Source: an uncultured Bacteroides sp. (lineage in GTDB: Bacteria; Bacteroidota; Bacteroidia; Bacteroidales; Bacteroidaceae). From it: a stretch of 64,000 nucleotides of DNA. The stretch lies in the NCBI GenBank assembly GCA_948847595.1, contig CAQOGY010000001.1:124001-188000 (forward strand). Direction: 5' to 3'. The notes under the pieces were generated by a model that did no database searches, was not told where the DNA came from, and saw only the letters and a program-made list of their open reading frames with translations. Shown one piece after another: positions 54,886 to 63,960 of this stretch; position 1 is the stretch's first letter; each line of letters starts with the position of its first letter. A program made the translations under genes and the position numbers.

Positions 54886-55539
54886 ATGAGTAGAATATTA
54901 TTTAATGCTAAGGCTTGGCTGTTTGTTTTATTAGTTGGACTGGTATCCTCTGTATGGGCACAAAGTGATGATTTCACTACATGGACCAAGTTCAAAGTGA
55001 ATCATAAGATAGATTCTCGATTTTCGGTTTCCGGTGATTTGGAATTGCGTACGAAAGATGATATGAGCAGGATGGATCGTTGGGGATTAACCGTTGGCGG
55101 AGTTTACCATGCATATTCTTTCTTGAATTTCGGTGTCGGATATGAAACTCATTTTCGTAATTTGGGAGATTCGGACTGGAAGTCAAGACATCGTTATCAT
55201 ATCAGTGCAGTTGCAAGTTTTCGTTATCAGTGGTTGAAAGTCTCCTTGCGGGAAAGGTTTCAGCAGACTTTTGACCGTGGAGATTCGGAAACCCGTTTGC
55301 GTTCCCGTTTAAAATTAGCTTATGCACCCGCAAAAGGGATTGTTTCGCCTTACTTCTCTCTCGAGATTTATCAAAGTCTGGATGATGCTTCTTTTTGGAG
55401 GGCGGCTCGAATGCGCTATCGTCCGGGAGTAGAAATTGATTTGGCCAAACGCTGGTCGCTGGATGCGTTTTATTGTTACCAGTATGAATCTTCACGGGGG
55501 AAACATATTGTCGGTATAGAAGTGGTTTATTCTTTCTGA
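54886..55539 (+). CDS. DUF2490 outer-membrane barrel-like protein
   Basis: 217 residues with a signal peptide ending VWAQSDD, then alternating amphipathic beta strands that end in an aromatic residue (VVYSF), as expected of a small outer-membrane beta barrel. The FRLRSR/RYRPGVEI-type strands and the FTTWTKFKVNHK start match DUF2490. Function unknown. It is divergent from the ECF sigma gene. Confidence 0.83.
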   Translation: MSRILFNAKAWLFVLLVGLVSSVWAQSDDFTTWTKFKVNHKIDSRFSVSGDLELRTKDDMSRMDRWGLTVGGVYHAYSFLNFGVGYETHFRNLGDSDWKSRHRYHISAVASFRYQWLKVSLRERFQQTFDRGDSETRLRSRLKLAYAPAKGIVSPYFSLEIYQSLDDASFWRAARMRYRPGVEIDLAKRWSLDAFYCYQYESSRGKHIVGIEVVYSF

Positions 55540-55841
55540 AAATGGTTGTTTTCTTATATAATAAGGTCTGACTTTAAGTTGGTTAAATATATGTAGATTT
55601 CTAAGTTGTTGATTATTCGTTAGTTAAAAATATAGATAAAGATTTCTTAATTAAAATATAGCTAGTTTCAACTATAATATGTACTTTCGCTTCCGCATTT
55701 CAAAATGGAATGCTGAAATTAACGATTCTACAGTGACAACAGACGTGTTGTATAATGTCTCATAACCGAAGCTAACACTTCCTTTTATGTCATTCTTCTG
55801 CTCAATCAGAGATTTCTTGTTTGAACTAATAAATACTAAAA
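55540..55841. other. 302-base AT-rich intergenic region
   Basis: No gene seen. A TACTTTCG box at 55682-55689, one base off the -7 consensus, is a possible promoter of the fimbrillin gene with a leader of about 150 bases. Confidence 0.4.
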
Positions 55842-57746
55842 ATGAAAACATGTCATGGCCTATTTGTGGGAGTAGGTTTGTTTATTCTGTGTTCTGTTTC
55901 GTTGACAGCTTGTGTAAATCGCATTTCAGAAGAAGAGGGGGAAATAATCAATAATGGAGATATTCCATTGAAATTTATTGCTGATATTCACGAAATAGTC
56001 AATACTCGTGTGGCAAATAATAATTTTGAAGAAGGGGATGAGGTTGGCTTGTTCGCACTTGCGGGGAATACTACAATGCAGGAAGAACGTTATGCAGATA
56101 ATCTTCATTTTGTACGTTCTTCCAATGGTGAATTTGTATCAGACGAGTCGGTTTATTATCCGGACGATGGAGTGACATTGAATTTAATCAGTTATTATCC
56201 ATACCAGGAAAAAGGAGTACCAATGGGCGAAAGCACCATGCAAGTATCGGTTGCTACAAGTCAGAATAAGCCTGAAGATTATTCACATTCGGATTTTCTG
56301 GTTGCTTCTAAAGAAGATGTATTGGCTAGTAAAGAAGCTGTGCCCCTGACTTATAATCATCAATTTTTCCGTTTAAAGATAACTCTTGTTCCCGGTGAAG
56401 GAGAAAATGTAGAAGATATGTTATCTGCCAAGCCGACACTTTCTGTCAGTGGCTTTTATACTAAGGCTATTTACGATTTTCAAAAAAATACTTTCTCTGC
56501 TTATTCCGAAGAAAAGGAAATTACTCCTGCGGGCGAATGGGAAATAAAAGGCGGTCGGTTGGTAGGAAAAGAACTTATTCTGATACCGCAGGAAGCGACG
56601 GTTGGATACCAGTATATAGCATTGGAAGCCGGAGGAAAGCCATATACTAGCCTGTTGCCTGCCTCTTTACAATTGAAAAGTGGTAAACAGAGAGAATTGG
56701 AAATAACATTTGTAGCGGATGAAGATATATTAATGAGCAAAGTCAGTGGAGAAATCGGCGATTGGGACGGAACTGAAGTAGATCAGAGTGAATCGGTAAC
56801 TCTTCATAAATATGTAGATGTATCAAAACTGACTTTTGAAAAATCGAATATATATAAGATACTAAATTCAGGAAAACAAGTTGCTGAAATATGTAAGGAG
56901 TATTTGGTTACTCCAGAACTTTCTTCCCAGGCGATTGTTGCTTATCCGATGAAAGAAGATGGAAGTGTTGATTTATCACAAGGAATTGTGGCTCAACTAT
57001 TAGGTAAATCAGGTAAGGTTCATGGTGGAAGTGTTTCATGGAATGTGGAAGATAATTCTTTGACTTATACTGTCGGGAACTTGGCGGCTCGTAATAATGT
57101 TTATGTGCTGGCAGATGGAAAAATTTCATTGTCGGTAGCAGTAGCAGATAATGTATTATCTGTATTGGCATTAGAAGACGTTGCCCGCGATGTACGTGGC
57201 GGGATGATTCATAATTATCCATTGGTGAAGATTGGAACTCAATATTGGATGCGGGATAATTTGGAAACTGCCTTGTACGTGAATGGTGACGAACTTCCTA
57301 AGTTAGATGCTGTGACTGAAAATGCTGTCGGGTATTTGCAATCCGGTGCGGAACATCATTTTTATACAGCTAGTGTTGCGTTATCAGCTAATTTCTTACC
57401 TGCACATTGGAACATACCGAATAAAGGGGATTGGGATCTTTTGAATACTTATCTAAAAGGGGATGCTTCTTTACTGAAATCAGGAACCTGGTTACCACTT
57501 AAAACAGGAGAGACAGCACAACCGGCTAATAATTTGTCAGGTTTCAATGCAGCTCCTATAGGCATGTGGGTTGAACCGAATCAGAATATATTTGCAGGCA
57601 AGCATTTGGCATATTGGACATTGGATGATACAAATACAGCAATAGCCGATGATATCTTTTACCTGAAAAGTGATGAAAATACGATTGGAAAGTCTGCTCC
57701 GGGTGTCGAGAAAAAAGCTTTTGCAATTCGTTGTATCCGAAAGTAA
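55842..57746 (+). CDS. Fimbrillin-family lipoprotein with C-terminal FISUMP domain
   Basis: 634 residues. Lipobox Cys in SLTACVNRIS; the N-terminal part (about 35-320: FEEGDEVGLFAL, YSHSDFLVASKEDV, PLTYNHQFFRLKITL) is a fimbrillin (FimA/Mfa-like) fold, used in Bacteroidota for type V pili or related adhesins. The last 190 residues carry the FISUMP pattern (VKIGTQYWMRDNLET, WNIPNKGDWDLL, AFAIRCIRK). No chaperone or pilus-assembly genes are adjacent, so it may be a solitary adhesin or tip-type protein. Confidence 0.82.
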   Translation: MKTCHGLFVGVGLFILCSVSLTACVNRISEEEGEIINNGDIPLKFIADIHEIVNTRVANNNFEEGDEVGLFALAGNTTMQEERYADNLHFVRSSNGEFVSDESVYYPDDGVTLNLISYYPYQEKGVPMGESTMQVSVATSQNKPEDYSHSDFLVASKEDVLASKEAVPLTYNHQFFRLKITLVPGEGENVEDMLSAKPTLSVSGFYTKAIYDFQKNTFSAYSEEKEITPAGEWEIKGGRLVGKELILIPQEATVGYQYIALEAGGKPYTSLLPASLQLKSGKQRELEITFVADEDILMSKVSGEIGDWDGTEVDQSESVTLHKYVDVSKLTFEKSNIYKILNSGKQVAEICKEYLVTPELSSQAIVAYPMKEDGSVDLSQGIVAQLLGKSGKVHGGSVSWNVEDNSLTYTVGNLAARNNVYVLADGKISLSVAVADNVLSVLALEDVARDVRGGMIHNYPLVKIGTQYWMRDNLETALYVNGDELPKLDAVTENAVGYLQSGAEHHFYTASVALSANFLPAHWNIPNKGDWDLLNTYLKGDASLLKSGTWLPLKTGETAQPANNLSGFNAAPIGMWVEPNQNIFAGKHLAYWTLDDTNTAIADDIFYLKSDENTIGKSAPGVEKKAFAIRCIRK

Positions 57747-57782
57747 ATTAGCGGAAATCATTCTTCCTTTTCATATTTTGCT

Positions 57783-57790
57783 TATATTTG
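57783..57790 (+). promoter_or_regulatory. -7 element for the thioesterase gene
   Basis: TATATTTG, an exact TAnnTTTG match, overlaps the TTG at 57788 and supports the ATG at 57818. Confidence 0.55.
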
Positions 57791-57817
57791 GGAAGAAAAA
57801 CTAAAAAAGAGAGAACC

Positions 57818-58309
57818 ATGAAGAAGATAATAAATCCCTGGAAAGGTTTGGAAGGGTACAACTGTTTCGGCTGTGCACCAAATAATGAAGCCGGAGTGAG
57901 AATGGAATTTTACGAAGACGGTGATGAAATCGTGAGCATCTGGAAACCCCGTCCTGAATATCAGGGGTGGATTGATACATTGCACGGTGGTATTCAAGCT
58001 GTTTTGTTGGATGAGATTTGCGCATGGGTGATACTTCGTAAGTTACAGACAACAGGGGTCACTTCGAAAATGGAGACTCGCTACCGGAAGCCAATTGATA
58101 CGAAAGATTCTCATGTCGTGTTGCGTGCATCCATTAAAGAAATAAAGCGGAACATTGTTATTATTGAGGCGAAGCTATATAACAAGGATGGTGAAGTATG
58201 TACGGAAGCCCTTTGTACTTACTTTACATTCTCACAGGAAAAGGCGAAAAGTGAAATGCATTTTCTGAAATGTGATGTTGAACCGGAAGAGATATTACCT
58301 TTAATTTGA
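57818..58309 (+). CDS. PaaI-type hotdog-fold thioesterase
   Basis: 163-residue cytoplasmic acyl-CoA thioesterase-like protein. Hotdog-fold features are NCFGCAPNNEAGVRMEF (about 17-33), the active-site helix DTLHGGIQAVLLDEICAW (about 58-75) and the strand RYRKPIDTKDSHVVLRA. The ATG follows AAAGAGAGA. The acyl group is unknown; such proteins often clear stalled or toxic acyl-CoA. Confidence 0.85.
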   Translation: MKKIINPWKGLEGYNCFGCAPNNEAGVRMEFYEDGDEIVSIWKPRPEYQGWIDTLHGGIQAVLLDEICAWVILRKLQTTGVTSKMETRYRKPIDTKDSHVVLRASIKEIKRNIVIIEAKLYNKDGEVCTEALCTYFTFSQEKAKSEMHFLKCDVEPEEILPLI

Positions 58310-58338
58310 AATGAAAACTCAAGTTTTTGTGATAAATG

Positions 58339-58370
58339 TTTGGTAGTATCAAACAAATACTTTACTTTTG
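58339..58370 (+). promoter_or_regulatory. Promoter of the his operon
   Basis: TTTG at 58339-58342, 20 bases, then TACTTTTG at 58363-58370: a near-ideal Bacteroides promoter about 20 bases ahead of the leader peptide. Confidence 0.72.
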
Positions 58371-58390
58371 TCGCAGTTAATAAAAGAAAT

Positions 58391-58438
58391 ATGAAATATA
58401 CAGCTACACATCATCATCATCATTTTCCTAACGAATAA
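58391..58438 (+). CDS. hisL: His operon leader peptide
   Basis: A 15-codon frame, MKYTATHHHHHFPNE, with five consecutive histidine CAT codons. Ribosome stalling here when His-tRNA is scarce would prevent the downstream terminator from forming. It lies between a good promoter and an intrinsic terminator ahead of hisG. Too short for normal gene calling. Confidence 0.9.
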   Translation: MKYTATHHHHHFPNE

Positions 58439-58485
58439 CTCGGTGGGCGTAGATGATATTGTGTATACTCTATATAACGATAACG

Positions 58486-58518
58486 AAGGCTTGCCGAATA
58501 CGGTAAGCCTTTTTTTAT
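58486..58518 (+). terminator. His operon attenuator terminator
   Basis: Stem arms 58486-58496 (AAGGCTTGCCG) and 58501-58511 (CGGTAAGCCTT) with a 4-base loop and one G-U pair, followed by seven T residues. It lies 48 bases after the leader stop and 46 before hisG. Confidence 0.9.
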
Positions 58519-58563
58519 TTTCTCATTCGGATAGTAATTAATAATAAATAATTAAATAAGATC

Positions 58564-59415
58564 ATGTTAAGAATCGCAGTACAAGCCAAAGGACGTCTCT
58601 TCGAAGAGACAATGGCACTTTTAGAAGAATCGGATATCAAGTTGAGCACTACCAAACGTACTTTATTAGTGCAATCTCCTAATTTCCCCATCGAAGTTCT
58701 TTTTCTTCGTGATGACGATATACCACAGACGGTAGCTACCGGAGTGGCTGATTTGGGGATTGTCGGTGAGAACGAATTTATGGAAAAAGAAGAAGACGCG
58801 GAAATCATCAAACGTTTGGGATTCAGTAAGTGCCGTTTGTCATTGGCAATGCCGAAAGATTTGGAATATCCCGGCCTGTCATGGTTCAACGGAAAGAAGA
58901 TTGCGACCTCATATCCTGTTATCCTTCGCAACTTCTTGAAAAAGAATGGTGTGAATGCAGAAATCCATGTCATTACCGGTTCGGTGGAAGTGTCTCCGGG
59001 CATCGGATTGGCTGATGCTATTTTTGATATTGTAAGTTCCGGTTCTACTTTAGTCAGCAATCGCCTGAAAGAAGTAGAGGTAGTGATGAAATCGGAAGCT
59101 TTGTTGATTGGTAACAAAAACATGAGCGATGAGAAAAAAGCAGTGTTGGAAGAACTCTTGTTCCGTATGAACGCTGTAAAAACTGCCGAAGATAAAAAAT
59201 ACGTATTGATGAATGCCCCGAAAGACAAACTGGAAGAAATTATCGCTGTATTGCCGGGTATGAAGAGCCCTACCGTAATGCCATTGGCACAAGAAGGCTG
59301 GTGTTCCGTTCATACAGTACTTGACGAAAAACGTTTTTGGGAAATTATCGGAAAACTCAAAGCACTGGGAGCAGAAGGCATTTTGGTACTGCCGATTGAA
59401 AAGATGATTGTATAA
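58564..59415 (+). CDS. hisG: ATP phosphoribosyltransferase HisG (long form)
   Basis: First enzyme of histidine synthesis, condensing ATP and PRPP. 283 residues, so it is the long, self-regulated form with a C-terminal ACT-like domain (about 210-283) and needs no HisZ. Family patterns are LRIAVQAKGRLFEE, GVADLGIVGENE and IVSSGSTLVSNRLKE, the PRPP-binding loop. Controlled by the upstream attenuator and probably by histidine feedback. Confidence 0.95.
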   Translation: MLRIAVQAKGRLFEETMALLEESDIKLSTTKRTLLVQSPNFPIEVLFLRDDDIPQTVATGVADLGIVGENEFMEKEEDAEIIKRLGFSKCRLSLAMPKDLEYPGLSWFNGKKIATSYPVILRNFLKKNGVNAEIHVITGSVEVSPGIGLADAIFDIVSSGSTLVSNRLKEVEVVMKSEALLIGNKNMSDEKKAVLEELLFRMNAVKTAEDKKYVLMNAPKDKLEEIIAVLPGMKSPTVMPLAQEGWCSVHTVLDEKRFWEIIGKLKALGAEGILVLPIEKMIV

Positions 59416-59423
59416 ATATATAT

Positions 59424-59500
59424 AGGCACGGATTACACAGATTACGCGGTATCTGAGGTTAGTGACTGCATTATCTGTGTTATCCGTGAAATCTGTGCCT
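59424..59500. repeat. Intergenic palindromic repeat, copy 2 (imperfect)
   Basis: Outer arms begin AGGCACGGATTACACAGAT and end ATCCGTGAAATCTGTGCCT. They are the same family as 12702-12773 but carry several mismatches. It sits between hisG and hisD inside the operon transcript. Confidence 0.8.
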
Positions 59501-59515
59501 AATAAAATATAAACT

Positions 59516-60805
59516 ATGAAATTAATTAAGTATCCATCAAAAGAGCAATGGGCAGAACTCTTGAAACGTCCGGCACTGAATACGGAGAACCTGTTCGATA
59601 CGGTTCGTACCATTATAAGTAAGGTAAGGGCAGAGGGTGACAAAGCTGTACTGGAATATGAAGCCGCCTTTGATAAAGTTACTTTGTCTGCGCTTGCAGT
59701 GACTCCTGAAGAAGTGCAGGTTGCCGAAACATTAGTAAGTGATGAACTGAAAGCCGCCATCTCCCTGGCAAAACAAAATATTGAAACCTTTCACTCTTCC
59801 CAACGTTTTGTGGGAAAGAAGGTGGAAACGATGAATGGCGTAACCTGTTGGCAAAAAGCCGTGGGCATTGAAAAGGTCGGGCTATACATTCCGGGAGGAA
59901 CAGCCCCGCTGTTCTCAACCGTATTGATGCTCGCTGTTCCTGCCAAAATAGCAGGATGCAAGGAAATCGTACTTTGTACTCCCCCCGATAAAAATGGGAA
60001 TATCCACCCTGCCATTCTCTTTGCCGCCCAACTGGCAGGAGTTAGTAAAATCTTCAAGGCAGGTGGTGTACAAGCGATTGCTGCCATGGCTTACGGAACA
60101 GAAAGCGTGCCAAAAGTCTATAAAATCTTTGGCCCCGGAAATCAGTATGTGACAGCAGCAAAGCAATTGGTAAGTCTACGTGATGTTGCCATTGATATGC
60201 CTGCCGGCCCTTCCGAAGTAGAAGTATTGGCTGACGCATCCGCAAATCCGGTTTTCGTGGCAGCAGATTTACTGTCTCAGGCAGAGCACGGAGTCGACAG
60301 CCAGGCCATGTTGATAACAACTTCCGAGGAACTCCAAACAGAAGTGATGGTAGAAGTGGAACGTCAACTGGCAGAATTACCCCGTCGTGAGATAGCTGCA
60401 AAATCGTTGGAAAACAGCAAACTAATCTTAGTGAAGGATTTGGATGAAGCACTGGAATTAACCAATGCTTATGCGCCCGAACACTTAATCATCGAGACAG
60501 AAAACTATTTGGAAGTGGCAGAACGTGTCACCAATGCCGGTTCTGTATTCCTCGGCTCATTAACTCCCGAAAGTGCAGGTGATTATGCTTCGGGTACTAA
60601 CCATACTTTGCCGACCAACGGATATGCCAAAGCATATAGCGGTGTAAGCCTCGATAGTTTCATCCGCAAGATTACATTCCAGGAAATTCTTCCGGCAGGA
60701 ATAAAAGCCATTGGTCCGGCTATTGAAGAAATGGCAGCTAACGAACTTTTGGATGCGCATAAGAACGCAGTTACTGTCCGTCTCAAAGCTATTCAGAACT
60801 CATAA
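59516..60805 (+). CDS. hisD: Histidinol dehydrogenase HisD
   Basis: Zinc enzyme of 429 residues that oxidises histidinol to histidine in two NAD-dependent steps. Conserved stretches are VGLYIPGGTAPLFSTVLM, GPGNQYVTAAKQLV, DMPAGPSEVEVLAD and the zinc-binding QAEHGVDSQA, and the AGDYASGTNHTLPT loop. The gap to hisG (100 bases) contains the palindromic repeat; hisC starts 17 bases after. Confidence 0.95.
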   Translation: MKLIKYPSKEQWAELLKRPALNTENLFDTVRTIISKVRAEGDKAVLEYEAAFDKVTLSALAVTPEEVQVAETLVSDELKAAISLAKQNIETFHSSQRFVGKKVETMNGVTCWQKAVGIEKVGLYIPGGTAPLFSTVLMLAVPAKIAGCKEIVLCTPPDKNGNIHPAILFAAQLAGVSKIFKAGGVQAIAAMAYGTESVPKVYKIFGPGNQYVTAAKQLVSLRDVAIDMPAGPSEVEVLADASANPVFVAADLLSQAEHGVDSQAMLITTSEELQTEVMVEVERQLAELPRREIAAKSLENSKLILVKDLDEALELTNAYAPEHLIIETENYLEVAERVTNAGSVFLGSLTPESAGDYASGTNHTLPTNGYAKAYSGVSLDSFIRKITFQEILPAGIKAIGPAIEEMAANELLDAHKNAVTVRLKAIQNS

Positions 60806-60822
60806 CTTAAAAAATCAAAGAA

Positions 60823-61863
60823 GTGAAAACGTTACAAGAACTAACCCGCCCGAACATTTGGAAACTAAAACCATACTCTTCGGCCCGTGATGAATATAAA
60901 GGAGTGACAGCTTCTGTCTTTTTGGATGCCAATGAGAATCCGTACAATACGCCTCATAACCGTTATCCGGATCCTATGCAATGCGAACTGAAAACGCTGC
61001 TGTCGAAAATCAAGAAAGTATCTCCCGAACATATTTTCTTGGGAAATGGTAGCGACGAAGCCATTGATTTGGTCTTTCGTGCTTTCTGCGAACCGGGCAA
61101 GGATAATGTAGTGGCTATCGACCCTACTTATGGGATGTATCAGGTTTGTGCAGATGTGAACAACGTTGAATACCGGAAAGTGCTATTGGATGATGACTTC
61201 CAGTTCTCTGCTGATAAGTTAATGGCTGCTACAGACGAACATACCAAACTTATTTTTCTTTGCTCGCCCAATAATCCGACAGGAAACGACCTGCTTCGTT
61301 CCGAAATAGAAAAGATTCTGAATCGGTTTGAAGGACTGGTGATGCTGGATGAGGCTTACAATGATTTCTCCAAAGCCCCCTCTTTTCTGGAAGAGTTGGA
61401 TAAATATCCTAATCTTGTTGTATTCCAGACATTCTCCAAAGCTTGGGGATGTGCCGCTATCCGTTTGGGAATGGCTTTTGCATCCGAAGATATCATTGGC
61501 ATTTTGAGTAAAATCAAATATCCCTATAACGTTAACCAACTCACTCAACAGCAGGCTATCAGTATGCTTCATAAGCATTATGAGATAGAACGTTGGGTAA
61601 AGACATTGAAGGAAGAACGCGATTATTTGGAAGAAGAGTTTGAAAAACTTCCATGTACCATTAAGTTATTTCCATCCGATGCTAATTTCTTTTTGGCTAA
61701 AGTGACGGATGCAGTGAAAATCTATAATTATTTGGTAGGCGAGGGGATTATTGTCCGCAATCGTCATACCGTTTCACTCTGCTGCAACTGTTTGCGTGTG
61801 ACGGTTGGTACTCGTACAGAGAATAACACCCTATTGGAAGCCCTTAAAAAATACCCGGGATAG
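60823..61863 (+). CDS. hisC: Histidinol-phosphate aminotransferase HisC
   Basis: PLP-dependent aminotransferase, 346 residues. FLDANENPYN near residue 25, GNGSDEAIDL near 75, CSPNNPTGN near 150 and the PLP-lysine region FQTFSKAWGCAAIRLG near 205 are typical. The start codon is GTG (60823), after AAAGAA. It follows hisD by 17 bases and precedes hisB by 3. Confidence 0.94.
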   Translation: MKTLQELTRPNIWKLKPYSSARDEYKGVTASVFLDANENPYNTPHNRYPDPMQCELKTLLSKIKKVSPEHIFLGNGSDEAIDLVFRAFCEPGKDNVVAIDPTYGMYQVCADVNNVEYRKVLLDDDFQFSADKLMAATDEHTKLIFLCSPNNPTGNDLLRSEIEKILNRFEGLVMLDEAYNDFSKAPSFLEELDKYPNLVVFQTFSKAWGCAAIRLGMAFASEDIIGILSKIKYPYNVNQLTQQQAISMLHKHYEIERWVKTLKEERDYLEEEFEKLPCTIKLFPSDANFFLAKVTDAVKIYNYLVGEGIIVRNRHTVSLCCNCLRVTVGTRTENNTLLEALKKYPG

Positions 61864-61866
61864 ATT

Positions 61867-62991
61867 ATGAAGAAAAAAGTTTTATTTATAGACAGAGACG
61901 GAACGCTGGTTATTGAGCCGCCAGTTGACTATCAACTCGACTCTTTGGAGAAATTGGAATTCTATCCGAAAGTATTCCGTAATTTGGGCTTTATCCGTAG
62001 TAAACTCGATTTCGAATTTGCAATGGTCACCAATCAGGACGGACTGGGTACATCATCCTTTCCGGAAGAAACATTCTGGCCTGCCCATAACCTGATGCTT
62101 AAAACATTGGAAGGCGAGGGAATTACTTTTGATGAAATACTGATAGACCGTAGTTTCCCTGAAGATAATGCGCCGACACGTAAACCACGTACCGGAATGT
62201 TGACGAAATATCTGAATAATCCTGAATACGATCTGCCTGGAAGTTTTGTTATCGGTGACCGTCCTACAGATGTGGAACTTGCCAAAAATCTGGGTTGCCG
62301 TGCCATCTATCTACAAGATTCAACAGAAAGTCTGAAAGAAAAAGGACTGGAAGACGTTTGCGCTCTCGCCACAACAGACTGGGATCAGATAGCCGAATTC
62401 CTGTTTGCCGGTGAGCGGAAAGCGGAAGTACGTCGCACAACTAAAGAGACGGATATATATGTAGCTCTGAACCTTGATGGAAACGGTACTTGCGATATTT
62501 CCACTGGTCTTGGCTTCTTCGACCATATGCTCGAACAGATTGGAAAACACTCCGGTATGGATTTAACGATTCGTGTAAAAGGAGACTTGGAAGTAGACGA
62601 ACATCATACTATCGAAGATACTGCTATTGCTTTGGGAGACTGTATCTATCAGGCTTTGGGCAGCAAACGGGGAATTGAACGTTATGGATATGCTTTGCCG
62701 ATGGACGATTGTCTTTGCCAGGTATGCCTGGATTTTGGTGGCCGCCCCTGGTTGGTATGGGATGCGGAGTTCAAACGCGAGAAGATAGGGGAGATGCCGA
62801 CTGAAATGTTCCTACATTTCTTTAAGTCATTGAGTGATGTCGCAAAAATGAATCTGAACATCAAGGCTGAAGGGCAGAATGAACATCATAAGATAGAAGG
62901 AATCTTTAAAGCATTAGCCCGTGCTTTAAAAATGGCACTCAAAAGAGATATCTATCATTTTGAGCTTCCATCCAGTAAAGGTGTGCTTTGA
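61867..62991 (+). CDS. hisB: Bifunctional histidinol-phosphatase / imidazoleglycerol-phosphate dehydratase HisB
   Basis: 374-residue fusion. The N-terminal HAD phosphatase (about 1-165) has FIDRDGTLVIEP and GDRPTDVELAKN. The C-terminal dehydratase (about 185-374) has the paired metal motifs DEHHTIEDTAIALG and NEHHKIEGIFKALARA. Such fusions occur in Enterobacteria, Bacteroidota and others. With hisG, hisD and hisC it supplies about half the pathway; hisA, hisF, hisH and hisIE must lie elsewhere. Confidence 0.95.
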   Translation: MKKKVLFIDRDGTLVIEPPVDYQLDSLEKLEFYPKVFRNLGFIRSKLDFEFAMVTNQDGLGTSSFPEETFWPAHNLMLKTLEGEGITFDEILIDRSFPEDNAPTRKPRTGMLTKYLNNPEYDLPGSFVIGDRPTDVELAKNLGCRAIYLQDSTESLKEKGLEDVCALATTDWDQIAEFLFAGERKAEVRRTTKETDIYVALNLDGNGTCDISTGLGFFDHMLEQIGKHSGMDLTIRVKGDLEVDEHHTIEDTAIALGDCIYQALGSKRGIERYGYALPMDDCLCQVCLDFGGRPWLVWDAEFKREKIGEMPTEMFLHFFKSLSDVAKMNLNIKAEGQNEHHKIEGIFKALARALKMALKRDIYHFELPSSKGVL

Positions 62992-63007
62992 GTAAATACG
63001 AAAATTT

Positions 63008-63559
63008 ATGCAGAAACGAATCTTGTTGATCCTGTTTTTAGGAATCATTTTCTCTGTCTCTGTTTTCAGCCAAAACCTGAAAGCAGAGAAGGTTATTCTT
63101 CCTGATAGTGAACTGGCCAATTTGTATAAGATAGATTCGGGAGTATATCGTTCGGAACAGCCTTCATCTGTTGATTTTAAAGCTCTTGAAAAATATGGAA
63201 TCAAAGAGTCCCTAAATCTCCGTAACAGGCATAGTGACGATGATGAAGCGGCAGGTACAGCCGTGAAACTTCATCGGGTAAAGATGAAGGCGCATTCAGT
63301 CAGTGAGGAGCAATTAATAAGGGCATTGCGTATCATAAAGAACCGTAAAGCGCCAATTGTAATCCATTGTCATCATGGTTCCGACCGTACAGGAGCTGTT
63401 TGTGCGCTCTATCGCATTGTATTTCAGAATGTCTCCAAAGAAGATGCAATTCACGAAATGACTGAAGGAGGTTTTGGTTTTCACCGTATTTATAAAAATA
63501 TAATTCGAAGAATCAAAGAAGCGGATATAGAGCGAATAAAAAAAGAGGTGATGCAATAA
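63008..63559 (+). CDS. Exported dual-specificity/tyrosine phosphatase-like protein
   Basis: 183 residues. Signal peptide of about 21 residues ending SVFSQ, then a cysteine-phosphatase domain with the catalytic loop HCHHGSDRTG (CX5R, about 119-128) and the upstream SLNLRNRHSDDDEA region. It follows hisB by 16 bases and may be cotranscribed, though nothing links it to histidine synthesis. A periplasmic tyrosine or inositol-phosphate phosphatase role is possible. Confidence 0.85.
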   Translation: MQKRILLILFLGIIFSVSVFSQNLKAEKVILPDSELANLYKIDSGVYRSEQPSSVDFKALEKYGIKESLNLRNRHSDDDEAAGTAVKLHRVKMKAHSVSEEQLIRALRIIKNRKAPIVIHCHHGSDRTGAVCALYRIVFQNVSKEDAIHEMTEGGFGFHRIYKNIIRRIKEADIERIKKEVMQ

Positions 63560-63960
63560 TTCAATTGACTGTATGATTTAGTCGAATCATAAGGAAGAAT
63601 TAGAAACTTCTATGGCATGAATTAATGTTTTCTCCTCATCTATTAGCTAATTCAACAGCTAGTATTATCCTGTTGCACTTGTGTAACGGTGCAAATGGAC
63701 TTGAGCAACTAGCCGGACAGACTTGTGTAACTCTTCAGTTGCACAAGTCTGTCCGACTAGTTATTCATAAAAGATGGTAACGCTCTGTAATATAGTATGT
63801 TATATGAAAAATGCAGTTTTTCTCTCCAAAAAGTCAAAAACAACCGCATGTTTTTTGTGAACTTTCCTTAAAATGAGCCTATTTTTAGACTTAAATACTT
63901 GATATATAGCGCTGTGACATTTTTGTTTTTCCCCCTATAATACTTAAAATAAATACAAAA
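63560..63960. other. 401-base intergenic region with 22-bp repeat array and AT-rich tail
   Basis: No gene accepted. It contains the repeat array at 63655-63764 and, from about 63780, AT-rich DNA with T-rich runs that could hold promoter elements for the partial frame beginning at 63961. Confidence 0.55.
63655..63764. repeat. 22-bp periodic repeat array with a strong hairpin
   Basis: Units of 22 bases begin at 63655, 63677, 63699, 63721 and 63743; three open with ACTTG. Units 3-5 fold into one hairpin with 26-base arms (63707-63732 and 63737-63762) having two mismatches, around a CTTC loop. Confidence 0.75.

Noticed and set aside
58409..58423. CAT microsatellite
   Set aside because: The five CAT triplets are in frame as His codons of a leader peptide placed ahead of the his operon attenuator.
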